Part shown: positions 12,201 to 26,082 of the stretch, in pieces | Layout: each line of letters starts with the position of its first letter | Numbering within the stretch: the stretch's first letter is position 1 | Assembly: GCF_050624435.1 (NCBI RefSeq) | Contig: NC_134536.1 | Coordinates: 145,779,987-145,843,986 of the forward strand | DNA length: 64,000 nucleotides | Source of the DNA: Tenrec ecaudatus | Lineage: Eukaryota > Chordata > Mammalia > Afrosoricida > Tenrecidae | Direction: 5' to 3' | Program-made: the position numbers and the translations under genes | Notes under the pieces: model-generated | Databases searched by the model: none | What the model was told of the DNA's origin: nothing | The model's input: the letters and a program-made list of their open reading frames with translations, nothing else

Positions 12201-15200
12201 GACTATCTAGGTTAACTAAGGGGCCCTTCGACTATGTAGGTTAACTAGCGGGCACTTGGACTATCTAGGTTACCTAGCGGGCACTTGGTCTATGTACATA
12301 ACCTAGCGGGCACTTGGACTATCTGGGTTACCTAGCGGGCACTTGGACTATCTAGGTTAACTAACGGGCAATAGGACAATCTAGGTTACCTAACGGGTAC
12401 TTGGACTATGTAGGTCAACTAGCGGGCTCTTGGACTATGTAGGTTAACTAGCTGGCCTTTGGACTATGTAGGTTAACTAGCGGGCACTTGGATTATCTAA
12501 GTTACCTAGCGGGCACTTGAACTATGTAGGTTAACTAGTGGGCCCTTAGACTATCTAGGTTAGCTAATGGTCACTTGGACTATGTAGGTTAATTAGCGGG
12601 TACGTGGACTATGTAGGTTCCCTAGCGGGCATTTGGAGTATATAGATAACCTAGCGGGCACTTGAACTTTGTAGGTTACCTAGCGGGCACTTGGACTATC
12701 TAGGTTACCTAGCGGGCACTTGGATGATACAGGTTCCCTAGCCAGCACTAAGACTATTGGTTCCCTAACGGGCACTTGGACTATGTAGGTTCCCTAAAGG
12801 GCACTTGGACTATATAGGTTTCTATCGGGCACTTGGACTATGTAGGTTAACTAGCGGGCACATGGACTATCTAGGTTACCTAGCGGGCACTGAGACTATC
12901 TAGGTTACCTAGCGGGCACTTGGACTATGTAGGTTAACTAGAAGGCACTTGGACTATCAAGGTTACCTAGCGGGCTCTTGGACTATGTAGGTTACCAGCG
13001 GGCCCTTGGACTATCTAGGTAAACGAAAGTGCACTTGGGCTATGTAGGTAACCTAACGGGCACTTGGACTGTCTAGGTTACCTAGCGGGCACTTGGACTA
13101 TCTAGGTTACCTAGCGGGCACTTGGTTATGTACATACCCTAGCGGGCACTTGGACTATCTGGGTTAACTAACGGGCAATAGGACAATCTAGGTTACCTAG
13201 CGGGCACTTGGACTATGTAGGTCAACTAGCGGGCCCTTGGACTATGTAGGTTAACTAGCGGGCCTTTGGACTATGTAGGTTAACTAGCGGGCACTTGGAT
13301 TATCTAAGTTACCTAGCGGGCACTTGAACTATGTAGGTTAACTAGTGGGCCCTTAGATTATCGAGGTTAGCTAATGGTCACGTGGACTATGTAGGTTAAT
13401 TAGCGGGTACGTGGACTTTGTAGGTTCCCTAGCGGGCATTTGGACTATATAGATAACCTAGCGGGCACTTGGACTTTGTAGGTTACCTAGCGGGCACTTG
13501 GACTATCTAGGTTACCTAGCGGGCACTTGGATGATACAGGTTCCCTAGCCAGCACGAAGACTATTGGTTCCCTAACGGGCACTTGGACTATGTAGGTTCC
13601 CTAAAGGGCACTTGGACTATATAGGTTTCTATCGGGCACTTGGACTATGTAGGTTAACTAGCGGGCACATGAACTATCTAGGTTACCTAGCGGGCACTGA
13701 GACTATCTCGTTACCTAGCGGGCACTTGGACTATGTAGGTTAACTAGAAGGCACTTGGTCTATCAAGGTTACCTAGCGGGATCTTGGACTATGTAGGTTA
13801 CCAGCGGGCACTTGGACTATCTAGGTAAACGAAAGTGCACTTGGGCTATGTAGGTAACCTAACGGGCACTTGGACTGTCTAGGTTACCTAGCGGGCACTT
13901 GGACTATCTAGGTTACCTAGCGGGCACTTGGTTATGTACATACCCTAGCGGGCACTTGGACTATCTGGGTTAACTAACGGGCAATAGGACAATCTAGGTT
14001 ACCTAGCGGGCACTTGGACTATGTAGGTCAACTAGCGGGCCCTTGGACTATGTAGGTTAACTAGCGGGCCTTTGGACTATGTAGGTTAACTAGCGGGCAC
14101 TTGGATTATCTAAGTTACCTAGCGGGCACTTGAACTATGTAGGTTAACTAGTGGGCCCTTAGATTATCCAGGTTAGCTAATGGTCACGTGGACTATGTAG
14201 GTTAATTAGCGGGTACGTGGACTATGTAGGTTCCCTAGCGGGCATTTGGACTATATAGATAACCTAGCGGGCACTTGGACTTTGTAGGTTACCTAGCGGG
14301 CACTTGGACTTTGTAGGTTACCTAGCGGGCACTTGGATGATACAGGTTCCCTAGCCAGCACGAAGACTATTGGTTCCCTAACGGGCACTTGGACTATGTA
14401 GGTTCCCTAAAGGGCACTTGGATTATATAGGTTTCTATCGGGCACTTGGACTATGTAGGTTAACTAGCGGGCACATGGACTATCTAGGTTACCTAGCGGG
14501 CACTGAGATTATCTCGTTACCTAGCGGGCACTTGGACTATGTAGGTTAACTAGAAGGCACTTGGACTATCAAGGTTACCTAGCGGGCTCTTGGACTATGT
14601 AGGTTACCAGCGGGCACTTGGACTATCTAGGTAAACGAAAGTGCACTTGGGCTATGTAGGTAACCTAACGGGCACTTGGACTGTCTAGGTTACCTAGCGG
14701 GCACTTGAACTATCTAGGTTACCTAGCGGGCACTTGGTTATGTACATACCCTAGCGGGCACTTGGACTATCTGGGTTAACTAACGGGCAATAGGACAATC
14801 TAGGTTACCTAGCGGGCACTTGGACTATGTAGGTCAACTAGCGGGCCCTTGGACTATGTAGGTTAACTAGTGGGCCTTTGGACTATGTAGGTTAACTAGC
14901 GGGCACTTGGATTATCTAAGGTACCTAGCGGGCACTTGAAGTATGTAGGTTAACTAGTGGGCCCTTAGACTATCTAGGTTAGCTAATGGTCACTTGGACT
15001 ATGTAGGTTAATTAGCGGGTACGTGGACTATGTAGGTTTCCTAGCGGGCATTTGGACTATATAGATAACCTAGCGGGCACTTGGACTTTGTAGGTTACCT
15101 AGCGGGCACTTGGATGATACAGGTTCCCTAGCCAGCACTAAGACTATTGGTTCCCTAACGGGCACTTGGACTATGTAGGTTCCCTAAAGGGCACTTGGAT

Positions 15201-15812
15201 TATATAGGTTTCTATCGGGCACTTGGACTATGTAGGTTAACTAGCGGGCACGTGGACTATCTAGGTTACCTAGCGGGCACTTGGACTATGTAGGTTAACT
15301 AGAAGGCACTTGGACTATCAAGGTTACCTAGCGGGCTGTTGGACTATGTAGGTGACCAGCGGGCACTTGGACTATCTAGGTAAACGAAAGTGCACTTGGG
15401 CTATGTAGGTAACCTAACGGGCACTTGGACTGTCTAGGTTACCTAGCGGGCACTTGGACTATCTAGGTTAACGAACGGGCACTTGGACTATGTAGGTTAA
15501 CTTGCGGACACTTGGACTATCTAGATTAGCTAACGGGCAATTGGACTATCAAGGTTACCTAACGGGCACTTGGACTATGTAGGTTACCTAGCGGGCAATT
15601 GGACTATCTAGCTTACCTAGCAGGCACTTTGACTATCTTGGTTAACTAAGAGGCACTTGAACTATGTAGGTTGCCAAGCGAGCACTTGGATTATGTAGGT
15701 TCCCTAGCGGGCGCTTGGACTATGTAGGTTCCCTAGCGGGTACGTGGACTGTGTATTTTAACTAGCGGGCAATTGGACTGTCTAGGTTACCTAGTGGGCA
15801 CTTGGACTATGT
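9255..15812 (+). repeat. 6,558-bp unit, copy B
   Basis: Second tandem copy of the 6,558-bp unit. The junction with copy A is visible: at 9,257 copy B starts with TAGGTTACC like 2,699, whereas the natural end of the unit at 15,815 has TAGTTTACC. Left of the junction the sequence follows the end of the unit (CCTAGTGGGCAC at 9,231 and 15,789); right of it follows the beginning. This is what unequal crossing over between homologous monomers would leave. After about 15,850 the array leaves the unit and continues with the GGAATATGTACG monomer. Confidence 0.93.
12369..15463 (+). repeat. 806-bp HOR subarray in copy B (3.8 units)
   Basis: The same four-unit subarray carried in the second 6,558-bp copy: 12,369-13,175, 13,176-13,981, 13,982-14,787 and 14,788-15,463. 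GATGATACAGG markers lie at 12,723, 13,530, 14,336 and 15,113, each exactly 6,558 bp from its partner in copy A. The subarray therefore existed before the 6,558-bp duplication. Confidence 0.92.
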
Positions 15813-18800
15813 AGTTTACCTAGCAGGCACTTGGACTATGTAGGTTAACTAGCGGGCACTTGGACTATCTAGGTTACCTAGCGGGCACTTGGAATATGTA
15901 CGTTCCCTAGCGGGCACTTGGGCTATCTACGTTACCTAGCGGGCACTTGGACTATGTAGGTTAACGAACGGGCACTTGGACTATGTAGGTAACCTAGTGG
16001 TCACTTGGACTGTCTAGGTTACCTAGCGGACACTTGAACTATGTAGGTTAAATAGCGGGCACTTGGACTCTCTAGGTTAACTAGCGGGCACTTGGACTAT
16101 GTAGGTTCCCTAGCGGGCATTTGGACTATATAGGTTACCTAGCGGGCACTTGGATTATGTAGGTTGCCTAGCGGGCACTTGGACTATGTAGGTTAACTAG
16201 CAGGCACTTGGATTATCTAGGTTAACTAACAGGCACTTGAACTATGTATGTTCCAGAGCGGACAATTGGACTATGTAGGTTCCTTAGCGGGCACTTGGAT
16301 TATCTAGGTTCCCTAAAGGACACTTGGACTATGTAGGTTAACTAGCGGACAATTGGATGATCTAGGTTAACTAGCGGGTACTTGGACTATCTAGGTTAAC
16401 TAGGGGTTCCTTGGACTACGTAAGTTAACTAGCGGACACTCGCACTATGTAGGTTACCTAGCGGGCACTTGGACTATCTAGGTTAACTAACAGGCCCTTG
16501 GACTATCTAGGTTACCTATGAGGCACTTGGACTATGTAGGTTAACTAGCGGGCATTTGCACTCTCTAGGTTACCCAGCGGGCACTTGGACTATGTACCTT
16601 CCCTAGCGGGCACTTGGACAATCTATGTTAACTAGCGGGCACTTGGACTATGTAGGTTACCTAGCGGACACCTGCACTATGTAGGTTACCTAGCGGGCAA
16701 TTGGACTATGTAGGTTAACTAGCGGACACGTGCACGATCTAGGTTAACTAGCGGGCCCTTGGACTATCTAGGTTTACTAGCGGGCACTTGGACTATCTAA
16801 GTTAACTAACGGGCACTTGGACTATCTAGGTTAACGAACGGGCACTTGGTATGTGCAGGTAACCTAGCGGGCACTTGGACTGTCTAGGTTACCTAGCGGG
16901 CACTTGGATTATCTAGGTTACCTAGCGGGCACTTGGACTATGTAGGTCAACTAGCGGGCCCTTGGATTATCTAGGTTAGCTAATTGGCATTGGACTATGT
17001 AGGTTAACTAGCGGACATTTGGAGTATGTAGGTTACCTAACGGGCACTTGGACTATGCAGGTAACCTAGCGGGCACTTGGACTGTCTAGGTTACCTAGCG
17101 GGCACTTGGACTTCTATGTTAACCAACGGGCACTCGGACTATGTAGGTTGCCCAGCGGGCAATTGGACTATCTAGTTACCTAGCAGGCACTTTGACTATC
17201 TAGGTTAACTAACGGGCACTTGGACTATGTAGGGTAACTAGCGGGCACTTGGACTGTCTAGGTTACCTAACGGGCACTTGGATTATCTAGGTTAACGAAC
17301 GGGCACTTGGACTATGTAGGTTACCCAGCCACCACTTGGACTATCTAGGTTAGCTAAAAGGCAATTGGACTATCTAGGTCCCCTAGCGGGCACTTGTAGT
17401 ATCTAGGTTACCTAGCTGGAACTTGGACTATGTAGGTCAACTAGCGGGCCCTTGGACTATCTTGGTTAGCTAACGGGCACTTGGACTATGTATGTTCCAC
17501 AGCGGGAAATTGGATTATGTAGGTTGCCTAGCGGACATTTAGACTATGTAGGTTTCCTTGCGGGCATTTGGACTATGTAGGTTACCTAGCGGGCACTTGG
17601 ACTATGTAGGTTCCCTAACGGGCACTTGGACTATGTAGGTTCCCTAGCGGTCACGTGGACTATGTAGGCTCCCTAGAAGGCACTTGGACTATGTAGGTTA
17701 ACTAGCGGACACTTGGACTATGTAGGTTACCCAATGGGCACTTGGACTATCTAGGTTAACGAACGGACACTTGGACTATGTAGGTTAGCTATCAGGCACT
17801 TGGACTATCTAGGTTACCTAGCGGACACTTGGACTATCTACGTTAACTAGCAGGCCCTTGGACTATCTAGGTTTACTTGCGGGCACTTGGACTATCTAGG
17901 TTAACTAACGGGCACTTGGACTATCTAGGTTAACGAACGGGCACTTGGTATGTGCAGGTAACCTAGCGGGTACTTGGACTGTCTAGGTTACCTAGCGGGC
18001 ACTTGGACTTCTAGGTTAACGACGGGCACTTGGACTATGTAGGTTGCTTAGCGGGCACATGGACTATCTAGGCTAGTTAACGGGCACTTTGAATATCTAG
18101 GTTACCTAGCGGGAACTTGGACAATGTAAGTTACCTAGCGGGCACTTTGAATATCTAGGTTACATAGCGGGCACTTGGACTATGTAGGTTAACTAGCGAG
18201 CACTTGGATTCTAGGTTACCGAGCGGGGTCTTTGACTATGTAGGTTTCCTAGCGGGTCCTTGGACTATCTAGGTTAACGAACGGGCACTTGGACAATGTA
18301 GGTAACCGAGCGGGCACTTGGACAGTCTAGGTTACCTAGCGTGCACTTGGACTATCTAGGTTAACGAACAGGCACTTGGACTATATAGGTTACCTAGCGG
18401 GCACTTGGACTATGTAGGATCCCTATCGGACATTTGGACTACTTAGGCCACCTAGCGGGCACTTGGACTATCTAGGTCAACTAGCGGGCCCTTGTACTAT
18501 GTAGGTTAACTAGCGAGCACTTGGACTATCTAGGTTAACTAGCGGACCTTGGACTACGTAGGTTAACTAGCGGGGCCCTTGGAGTATCTAGGTTAGCTAA
18601 CGGGCACTTGGACTAAGTACGTCCCCTCGTGGGCACTTGGACACTCTAGGTTAACTAACGGGCACTAGGACTCTCTAGGTTAACGAGCGGGCACTTGGAC
18701 TATCTAAGTTACCTAGCTGGCACTTGGACTATGAAGGTTCCCTAGCGGGCACTTGGATTATCTAGGTTACCTAGCGGGCACTTGGACTATGTAGGTCAAC

Positions 18801-18900
18801 TAGCGGGCCCTTGGACTACCTAGGATAGCTAACTGGCAATTGGACTATGTAGGTTAACTAGCGGGCACTTGGGCTATGCAGGTAACCTAGCGGGCCCTTG
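15813..18900 (+). repeat. Mosaic block between the two duplication systems
   Basis: This stretch, wholly inside 12,700-bp copy A, begins with GGAATATGTACG and contains relatives of 1,010-1,440 (ACTAGGGGTTCC near 16,401), of 3,100-3,600 and of 5,000-5,560 (GTATGTGCAGG near 16,849 and 17,948). Several monomers are shortened, for example CACTTGGATTCTAGG near 18,201, TAATTGGCATTGG near 16,981 and ATCTAGTTACC near 17,171. There is no gene and no unrelated sequence. Confidence 0.75.
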
Positions 18901-20380
18901 GACTGTCTAGGTTACCTAGCGGGCACTTGGACTTCTATGTTAACGAACGGGCACTCGGACTATGTAGGTTGCCCAGCGGGCAATTGGACGATCTAAGATA
19001 GGTATCGGGCCCTTGACTATCTAGGTTACCTAGCGGGAACTTGGACTATGTAGGTTACCTAAGGGCACTTGGACTATGTAGGTTAACTAGCGGACACGTG
19101 GACAATCTAGGTTAACTAGCGGGCACGTGGACTATCTAGGTTAACTAAGGGGCCCTTCGACTATGTAGGTTAACTAGCGGGCACTTGGATTATCTAAGTT
19201 ACCTAGCGGGCACTTGAACTATGTAGGTTAACTAGTGGGCCCTTAGACTATCTAGGTTAGCTAATGGTCACTTGGACTATGTAGGTTAATTAGCGGGTAC
19301 GTGGACTATGTAGGTTCCCTAGCGGGCATTTGGACTATATAGATAACCTAGCGGGCACTTGGAGTATGTAGGTTATCTAGCGGGCACTTGGACTATCTAG
19401 GTTACCTAGCAGGCACTTTGACTATCTAGGTTAACTAACGGGCACTTGGACTATGTAGGGTAACTAGCGGGCACTTGGACTGTCCAGGTTACCTAACGGG
19501 CACTTGGATTATCTAGGTTAAGGAACGGCACTTGGACTATGTAGGTTACCTAGCCACCACTTGGACTATCTAGGTTCCCTGCGGGCACTTGTACTATCTA
19601 GGTTACCTAGCTGGCACTTGGACTATGTAGGTCAACTAGCGGGCCCTTGGACTATCTAGGTTAGCTAACGGGCACTTGGACTATGTATGTTCCAGAGCGG
19701 GCACTTGGATTATGTAGGTTGCCTAGCGGACATTTAGACTATGTAGGTTTCCTTGCGGGCATTTGGACTATGTAGGTTACCTAGCGGGCACTTGGACTAT
19801 GTAGGTTCCCTAAAGGGCACTTTGAGTATGTAGGTTCCCTCGCGGTCACGTGGACTATGTAGGCTCCCTAGAAGGCACTTGGACTATGTAGGTTAACTAG
19901 CGGGCACTTGGACTATGTAGGTTACCCAATGGGCACTTGGACTATCTAGGTTAACGAACGGACACTTGGACTATGTAGGTTAGCTATCAGGCACTTGGAC
20001 TATCTAGGTTACCTAGCGCACATGTGGACGATTTAGGTTAACTAGCGGGCACTTGGACTCTCTAGGTTAAATAGCAGGCCCTTGGACTATCTAGGTTTAC
20101 TAGAGGGCACTTGGACTATCTAGGTTAACTAACGGGCACTTGGACTATGTAGTTTCCCTAGCGGGCATTTGGATTATTTAGGTTACCTAGTGGGCACTTG
20201 GACTATGTAGGTTATCTAGCTGGCACTTGGACTATGTAGGTCAACTAGCGGGCCCTTGGACTATCTAGGTTAGCTAACGGGCACTTGGACTATGTATGTT
20301 CCAGAGTGGGCACTTGTATTATGTAGGTTGGGTAGCGGACATTTAGACTATGTAGGTTTCCTTGCGGGCATTTGGACTAT

Positions 20381-20998
20381 GTAGGTTACCTAGCGGGCAC
20401 TTGGACTATGTAGGTTACCTAGCGGGCACTTGGACTATGTAGGTTCCCTAAAGGGCACTTTGAGTATATAGGTTCCCTAGCGGTCACGTGGACTATGTAG
20501 GCTCCCTAGAAGGCACTTGGACTATGTAGGTTAAAAAGCGGGCACTTGGGCTATGCAGGTAACCTAGCGGGCGCTTGGACTGTCTAGGTTACCTAGCGGG
20601 CACTTGGACTTCTATGTTAACGAACGGGCACTCGGACTATGTAGGTTGCCCAGCGGGCAATTGGACAATCTAGGATAGGTAACGGGCCCTTGAGTATCTA
20701 GGTTACCTAGCGGGAACTTGGACTATGTAGGTTACCTAAGGGCACTTGGACTATGTAGGTTAACTAGCGGACACTTGGACAATCTAAGTTAACTAGCGGG
20801 CACGTGGACTATCTTGGTTAACTAAGGGGCCCTTCGACTATGTAGGTTAACTAGCGGGCACTTGGATTATCTAAGTTACCTAGCGGGCACTTGAACTATG
20901 TAGGTTAACTAGTGGGCCCTTAGACTATCTAGATTAGCTAATGGTCACTTGGACTATGTAGGTTAATTAGCGGGTACGTGGACTATGTAGTTTCCCTA
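20381..20998 (+). repeat. 618-bp block repeated 3,970 bp downstream
   Basis: This block matches 24,351-24,968 at an offset of 3,970 bp. Shared rare markers are GGTTAAAAAGCGGG (20,530 and 24,500), TGGGCTATGCAGG, CACTCGGAC and ACCTAAGGGCAC. Past 20,998 the two diverge: one continues ACATTTGGACTATTTAGG, the other GCATTTGGACTATATAG. Copies in the second 12,700-bp period lie 12,700 bp further on. Confidence 0.75.
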
Positions 20999-21494
20999 GC
21001 GGACATTTGGACTATTTAGGTTACCTAGCGGGCACTTGGACTATGTAGGTTATCTAGCGGGCACTTGGACTATCTAGGTTACCTAGCAGGCACTTTGACT
21101 ATCTAGGTTAACTAACGGGCACTTGGACTATGTAGGGTAACTAGCGGGCACTTGGACTGTCTAGGTTACCTAACGGGCACTTGGATTATCTAGGTTAACG
21201 AACGGGCACTTGGACTATGTAGGTTACTCAGCCACCACTTGGACTATCTAGGTTAGCTAAAAGGCACTTGGACTATCTAGGTTCCCTAGCGGGCACTTGT
21301 ACTATCTAGGTTACCTAGCTGGCACTTGGACTATGTAGGTCAACTAGCGGGCCCTTCGACTATCTAGGTTAGCTAACGGGCACTTGGACTATGTATGTTC
21401 CAGAGTGGGCACTTGTTTTATGTAGGTTGCCTAGCGGACATTTAGACTATGTAGGTTTCCTTGCGGGTATTTGGACTATGTAGGTTACCTAGCG

Positions 21495-23234
21495 GGCACT
21501 TGGACTATGTAGGTTCCCTAGCGGTCACGTGGACTATGTAGGCTCCCTAGAAGGCACTCGGACTATGTAGTTTAACTAGCGGGCACTTGGACTAACCAGG
21601 TTACCAGGCGGGCACTTGGACTATGTAGGTTACTCAATGGGCACTTGGACTATCTAGGTTAACGAACGGACACTTGGACTATGTAGGTTAGGTATCAGGC
21701 ACTTGAACTATCTAGGTTACCTAGCAGGCACTTGGACTATGTAGGTTACCTAGCGGACACTTGGACGATTTAGGTTAAGTAGCGGGCACTTGGACTATCT
21801 AAGTTAACTAGCAGGCCCTTGGACTATCTAGCTTTACTAGCGGGCACTTGGACTATCTAGGTTAACTAGCGGGCACTTGGACTATGTAGGTTAACTAACG
21901 GGCACTTGAACTCTCTAGGTTACCTAGCGGACACTTGGACTATGTACCTTCCCTAGCGGGCACTTGGACTATCTAGGTTACCTAGCAGGCACTTGGATTA
22001 TGAAGTATCCCTAGCGGGCAATTGGACTATCTAGGTTACCTAGCTGGCACTTGGACTATGTAGGTTAACTAGCGGACACTTGCACGATCTAGGTTAACTA
22101 GCGGGCCCTTGCACTATGTAAGTTAACTAGCGGGCCCATGGATTATGTAGGTTTACTAGAGGGCACTTGGAACATCTAGGTTAACTAGCGGGCACTTGGA
22201 CTATGTAGTTTCCCTAGCGGGCATTTGGACTATTTAGGTTGCCTAGCGGGCACTTGGACTATGTAGGTTACCTAGCGGGCACTTTGACTATCTAGGTTAA
22301 CTAACGGGCACTTGGACTATGTAGGGTAACTAGCGGGCACTTGGACTGTCCAGGTTACCTAACGGGCACTTGGATTATCTAGGTTAAGGAACGGGCACTT
22401 GGACTATGTAGGTTACCTAGCCACCACTTGGACTATCTAGGTTCCCTAGCGGGCACTTGTACTATCTAGGTTACCTAGCTGGCACTTGGACTATGTAGGT
22501 CAACTAGTGGGCCCTTGGACTATCTAGGGTAGCTAACGGGCACTTGGACTATGTATGTTCCAGAGCGGGCACTTGGATTATGTAGGTTGCCTAGCGGACA
22601 TTTAGACTATGTAGGTTTCCTTGCGGGCATTTGGACTATGTAGGTTACCTAGCGGGCACTTGGACTATGTAGGTTCCCTAAAGGGCACTTTGAGTATGTA
22701 GGTTCCCTCGCGGTCACGTGGACTATGTAGGCTCCCTAGAAGGCACTTGGACTATGTAGGTTAACTAGCGGGCACTTAGACTATGTAGGTTACCCAATGG
22801 GCACTTGGACTATCTAGGTTAACGAACGGACACTTGGACTATGTAGGTTAGCTATCAGGCACTTGGACTATCTAGGTTACCTAGCGCACACGTGGACGAT
22901 TTAGGTTAACTAGCGGGCACTTGGACTATCTAGGTTAACTAGCAGGACCTTGGACTATCTAGGTTTACTAGCAGCCACTTGGACTATGTAGGTTAACTAA
23001 CGGGCACTTGGACTATGTAGTTTCCCTAGCGGGCATTTGGATTATTTAGGTTACCTAGTGGGCACTTGGACTATGTAGGTTATCTAGCTGGCACTTGGAC
23101 TATGTAGGTCAACTAGCGGGCCCTTGGACTATCTAGGTTAGCTAACGGGCACTTGGACTATGTATGTTCCAGAGTGGGCACTTGTATTATGTAGGTTGGG
23201 TAGCGGACATTTAGACTATGTAGGTTTCCTTGCG
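21495..23234 (+). repeat. 1,740-bp (60-monomer) unit, first copy
   Basis: Tandem unit of exactly 60 monomers. Anchors are ACTAACCAGG at 21,591 and 23,331, GTAGGCTCCC near 21,538 and 23,278, and again near 22,728 and 24,468. The left boundary lies just after 21,490, where upstream flanks differ (TACCTAGCGGGCAC against TTCCTTGCGGGCAT). The unit contains two variants of the GTAGGCTCCCTAGAAGG monomer. Confidence 0.82.
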
Positions 23235-24502
23235 GGCATTTGGACTATGTAGGTTCCCTAGCGGTCACGTGGACTATGTAGGCTCCCTAGAAGGCACTTG
23301 GACTATGTAGGTTAACTAGCGGGCACTTGGACTAACCAGGTTACCAGGCGGGCACTTGGACTATGTAGGTTACTCAATGGGCACTTGGACTATCTAGGTT
23401 AACGAACGGACACTTGGACTATGTAGGTTAGGTATCAGGCACTTGAACTATCTAGGTTACCTAGCAGGCACTTGGACTATGTAGGTTACCTAGCGGACAC
23501 TTGGACGATTTAGGTTAACTAGCGGGCACTTGGACTATCTAGGTTAACTAGCAGGCCCTTGGACTATCTAGCTTTACTAGCGGGCACTTGGACTATCAAG
23601 GTTAACTAGCGGGCACTTGGACTATATAGGTTAACTAGCGGGCACTTGAACTCTCTAGGTTACCTAGCGGACACTTGGACTATGTACCTTCCCTAGCGGG
23701 CACTTGGACTATCTAGGTTACCTAGCAGGCACTTGGATTATGAAGGATCCCTAGCGTGCAATAGGACTATCTAGGTTACCAAGCTGGCACTTGGACTATG
23801 TAGGTTAACTAGCGGACACTTGCATGATCTAGGTTAACTAGCGGGCCCTTGCACTATGTAGGTTAACTAGCGGGCCCATGGATTATGTAGGTTTACTAGG
23901 GGGCACTTGGAACATCTAGGTTAACTTGCGGGCACTTGGACTATGTAGTTTCCCTAGCGGGCATTTGGACTATTTAGGTTGCCTAGCGGGCACTTGGACT
24001 ATGTAGGTTACCTAGCAGGCACTTTAACTATCTAGGTTAACTAACGGGCACTTGGACTATGTAGGGTAACTAGCGGGCACTTGGACTGTCTATGTTACCT
24101 AACGGGCACTTGGATTATCTAGGTTAACGAACGGGCACTTGGACTATGTAGGTTACCTAGCCACCACTTGGACTATCTAGGTTCCCTAGCGGGCACTTGT
24201 ACTATCTAGGTTACCTAGCTGGCACTTGGACTATGTAGGTCAACTAGCGGGCCCTTGGACTATCTAGGTTAGCTAACGGGCACTTGGACTATGTATGTTC
24301 CAGAGCGGGCACTTGGATTATATAGGTTGCCTAGCGGACATTTAGACTATGTAGGTTTCCTTGCGGGCATTTGGACTATGTAGGTTACCTAGCGGGCACT
24401 TGGACTATGTAGGTTCCCTAACGGGCACTTTGAGTATGTAGGTTCCCTAGCGGTCACGTGGACTATGTAGGCTCCCTAGAAGGCACTTGGACTATGTAGG
24501 TT
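23235..24502 (+). repeat. 1,740-bp unit, truncated second copy
   Basis: About 1,268 bp of a second 1,740-bp unit. It follows the first copy until GTAGGTTAA near 24,500, then departs into the GGTTAAAAAGCGGG block, while the first copy continues GGTTAACTAGCGGG. It carries its own substitutions such as TCTATGTTACC near 24,090. Confidence 0.8.
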
Positions 24503-25850
24503 AAAAAGCGGGCACTTGGGCTATGCAGGTAACCTAGCGGGCCCTTGGACTGTCTAGGTTACCTAGCGGGCACTTGGACTTCTATGTTAACGAACGGGCA
24601 CTCGGACTATGTAGGTTGCCCAGCGGGCAATTGGACAATCTACGATAGGTAACGGGCCCTTGACTATCTAGGTTACCTAGCGGGAACTTGGACTATGTAG
24701 GTTACCTAAGGGCACTTGGACTATGTAGGTTAACTAGCGGACACTTGGACAATCTAAGTTAACTAGCGGGCACGTGGACTATCTTGGTTAACTAAGGGGC
24801 CCTTCGACTATGTAGGTTAACTAGCGGGCACTTGGATTATCTAAGTTACCTAGCGGGCACTTGAACTATGTAGGTTAACTAGTGGGCCCTTAGACTATCT
24901 AGATTAGCTAATGGTCACTTGGACTATGTAGGTTAATTAGCGGGTACGTGGACTATGTAGTTTCCCTAGCGGGCATTTGGACTATATAGATAACCTAGCA
25001 GGCACTTGGACTTTGTAGGTTACCTAGCGGCACTTGGACTATCTAGGTTACCTAGCGTGCACTTGGATGATACAGGTTCCCTAGCCAGCACTAAGACTAT
25101 TGGTTCCCTAACGGGCACTTGGTCTATGTAGGTTCCCTAAAGGGCACTTGGACTATATAGGTTTCTATCGGGCACTTGGACTATGTAGGTTAACTAGCGG
25201 GCACATGGACTATCTAGGTTACCTAGCGGGCACTGAGACTATCTAGGTTACCTAGCGGGCACTTCGATTATGTAGGTTAACTAGAAGGCTCTTGGACTAT
25301 GTAGGTTACCAGCGGGCACTTGGACTATCTAGGTAAACGAAAGTGCACTTGGGCTATGTAGGTAACCTAACGGGCACTTGGACTGTCTAGGTTACCTAGC
25401 GGGCACTTGGACTATCTAGGTTAACGAACGGGCACTTGGACTATGTAGGTTAACTAGCGGACACTTAGACTATCTAGATTAGCTAACGGGCAAATGGACT
25501 ATCAAGGTTACCTAACGGGCACTTGGACTATGTATGTTACCTAGCGGGCAATTGGACTATCTAGGTTACCTAGCAGGCACTTTGACTATCTTGGTTAACT
25601 AAGGGGCACTTGAACTCTGTAGGTTGCCAAGCGAGCACTTGGACTATGTAGGTTCCCTAGCGGGCGCTTGGATTGTGTAGGTTCCCTAGCGGGTACTTGG
25701 ACTGTCTAGGTTAACTAGCGGGCAATTGGACTGTCTAGGTTACCTAGTGGGCACTTGGACTATGTAGTTTACCTAGCAGGCACTTGGACTATGTAGGTTA
25801 ACTAGCGGGCACTGGGACTATCTAGGTTACCTAGCGGGCACTTGGACTAT

Positions 25851-26082
25851 GTACGTTCCTTAGCGGGCACTTGGGCTATCTACGTTACCTAGCGGGCACT
25901 TGGACTATGTAGGTTAACTAGCGGGCACTTGGACTATCTAGGTTACCTAGTGGGCACTTGGACTATGTACGTTCCTTAGCGGGCACTTGGGCTATCTACG
26001 TTACCTAGCGGGCACTTGGACTATGTAGGTTAACGAACGGGCACTTGGACTATGTAGGTAACCTAGTGGTCACTTGGACTGT
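25851..26082 (+). repeat. 116-bp doublet of the GTACGTTCC monomer group
   Basis: Two adjacent four-monomer blocks, 25,851-25,966 and 25,967-26,082, each starting GTACGTTCCTTAGCGGG and including TTGGGCTATCTACG. Older relatives near 812 and 15,897, and all 3,446-bp units (for example near 49,646), have the block only once. Confidence 0.85.

Noticed and set aside
15813..18900. Possible embedded transposon or gene remnant in the more irregular mosaic stretch
   Set aside because: Each irregular piece still aligns with the 29-bp monomer after small indels; no unrelated sequence, terminal repeats or target-site duplication was seen.
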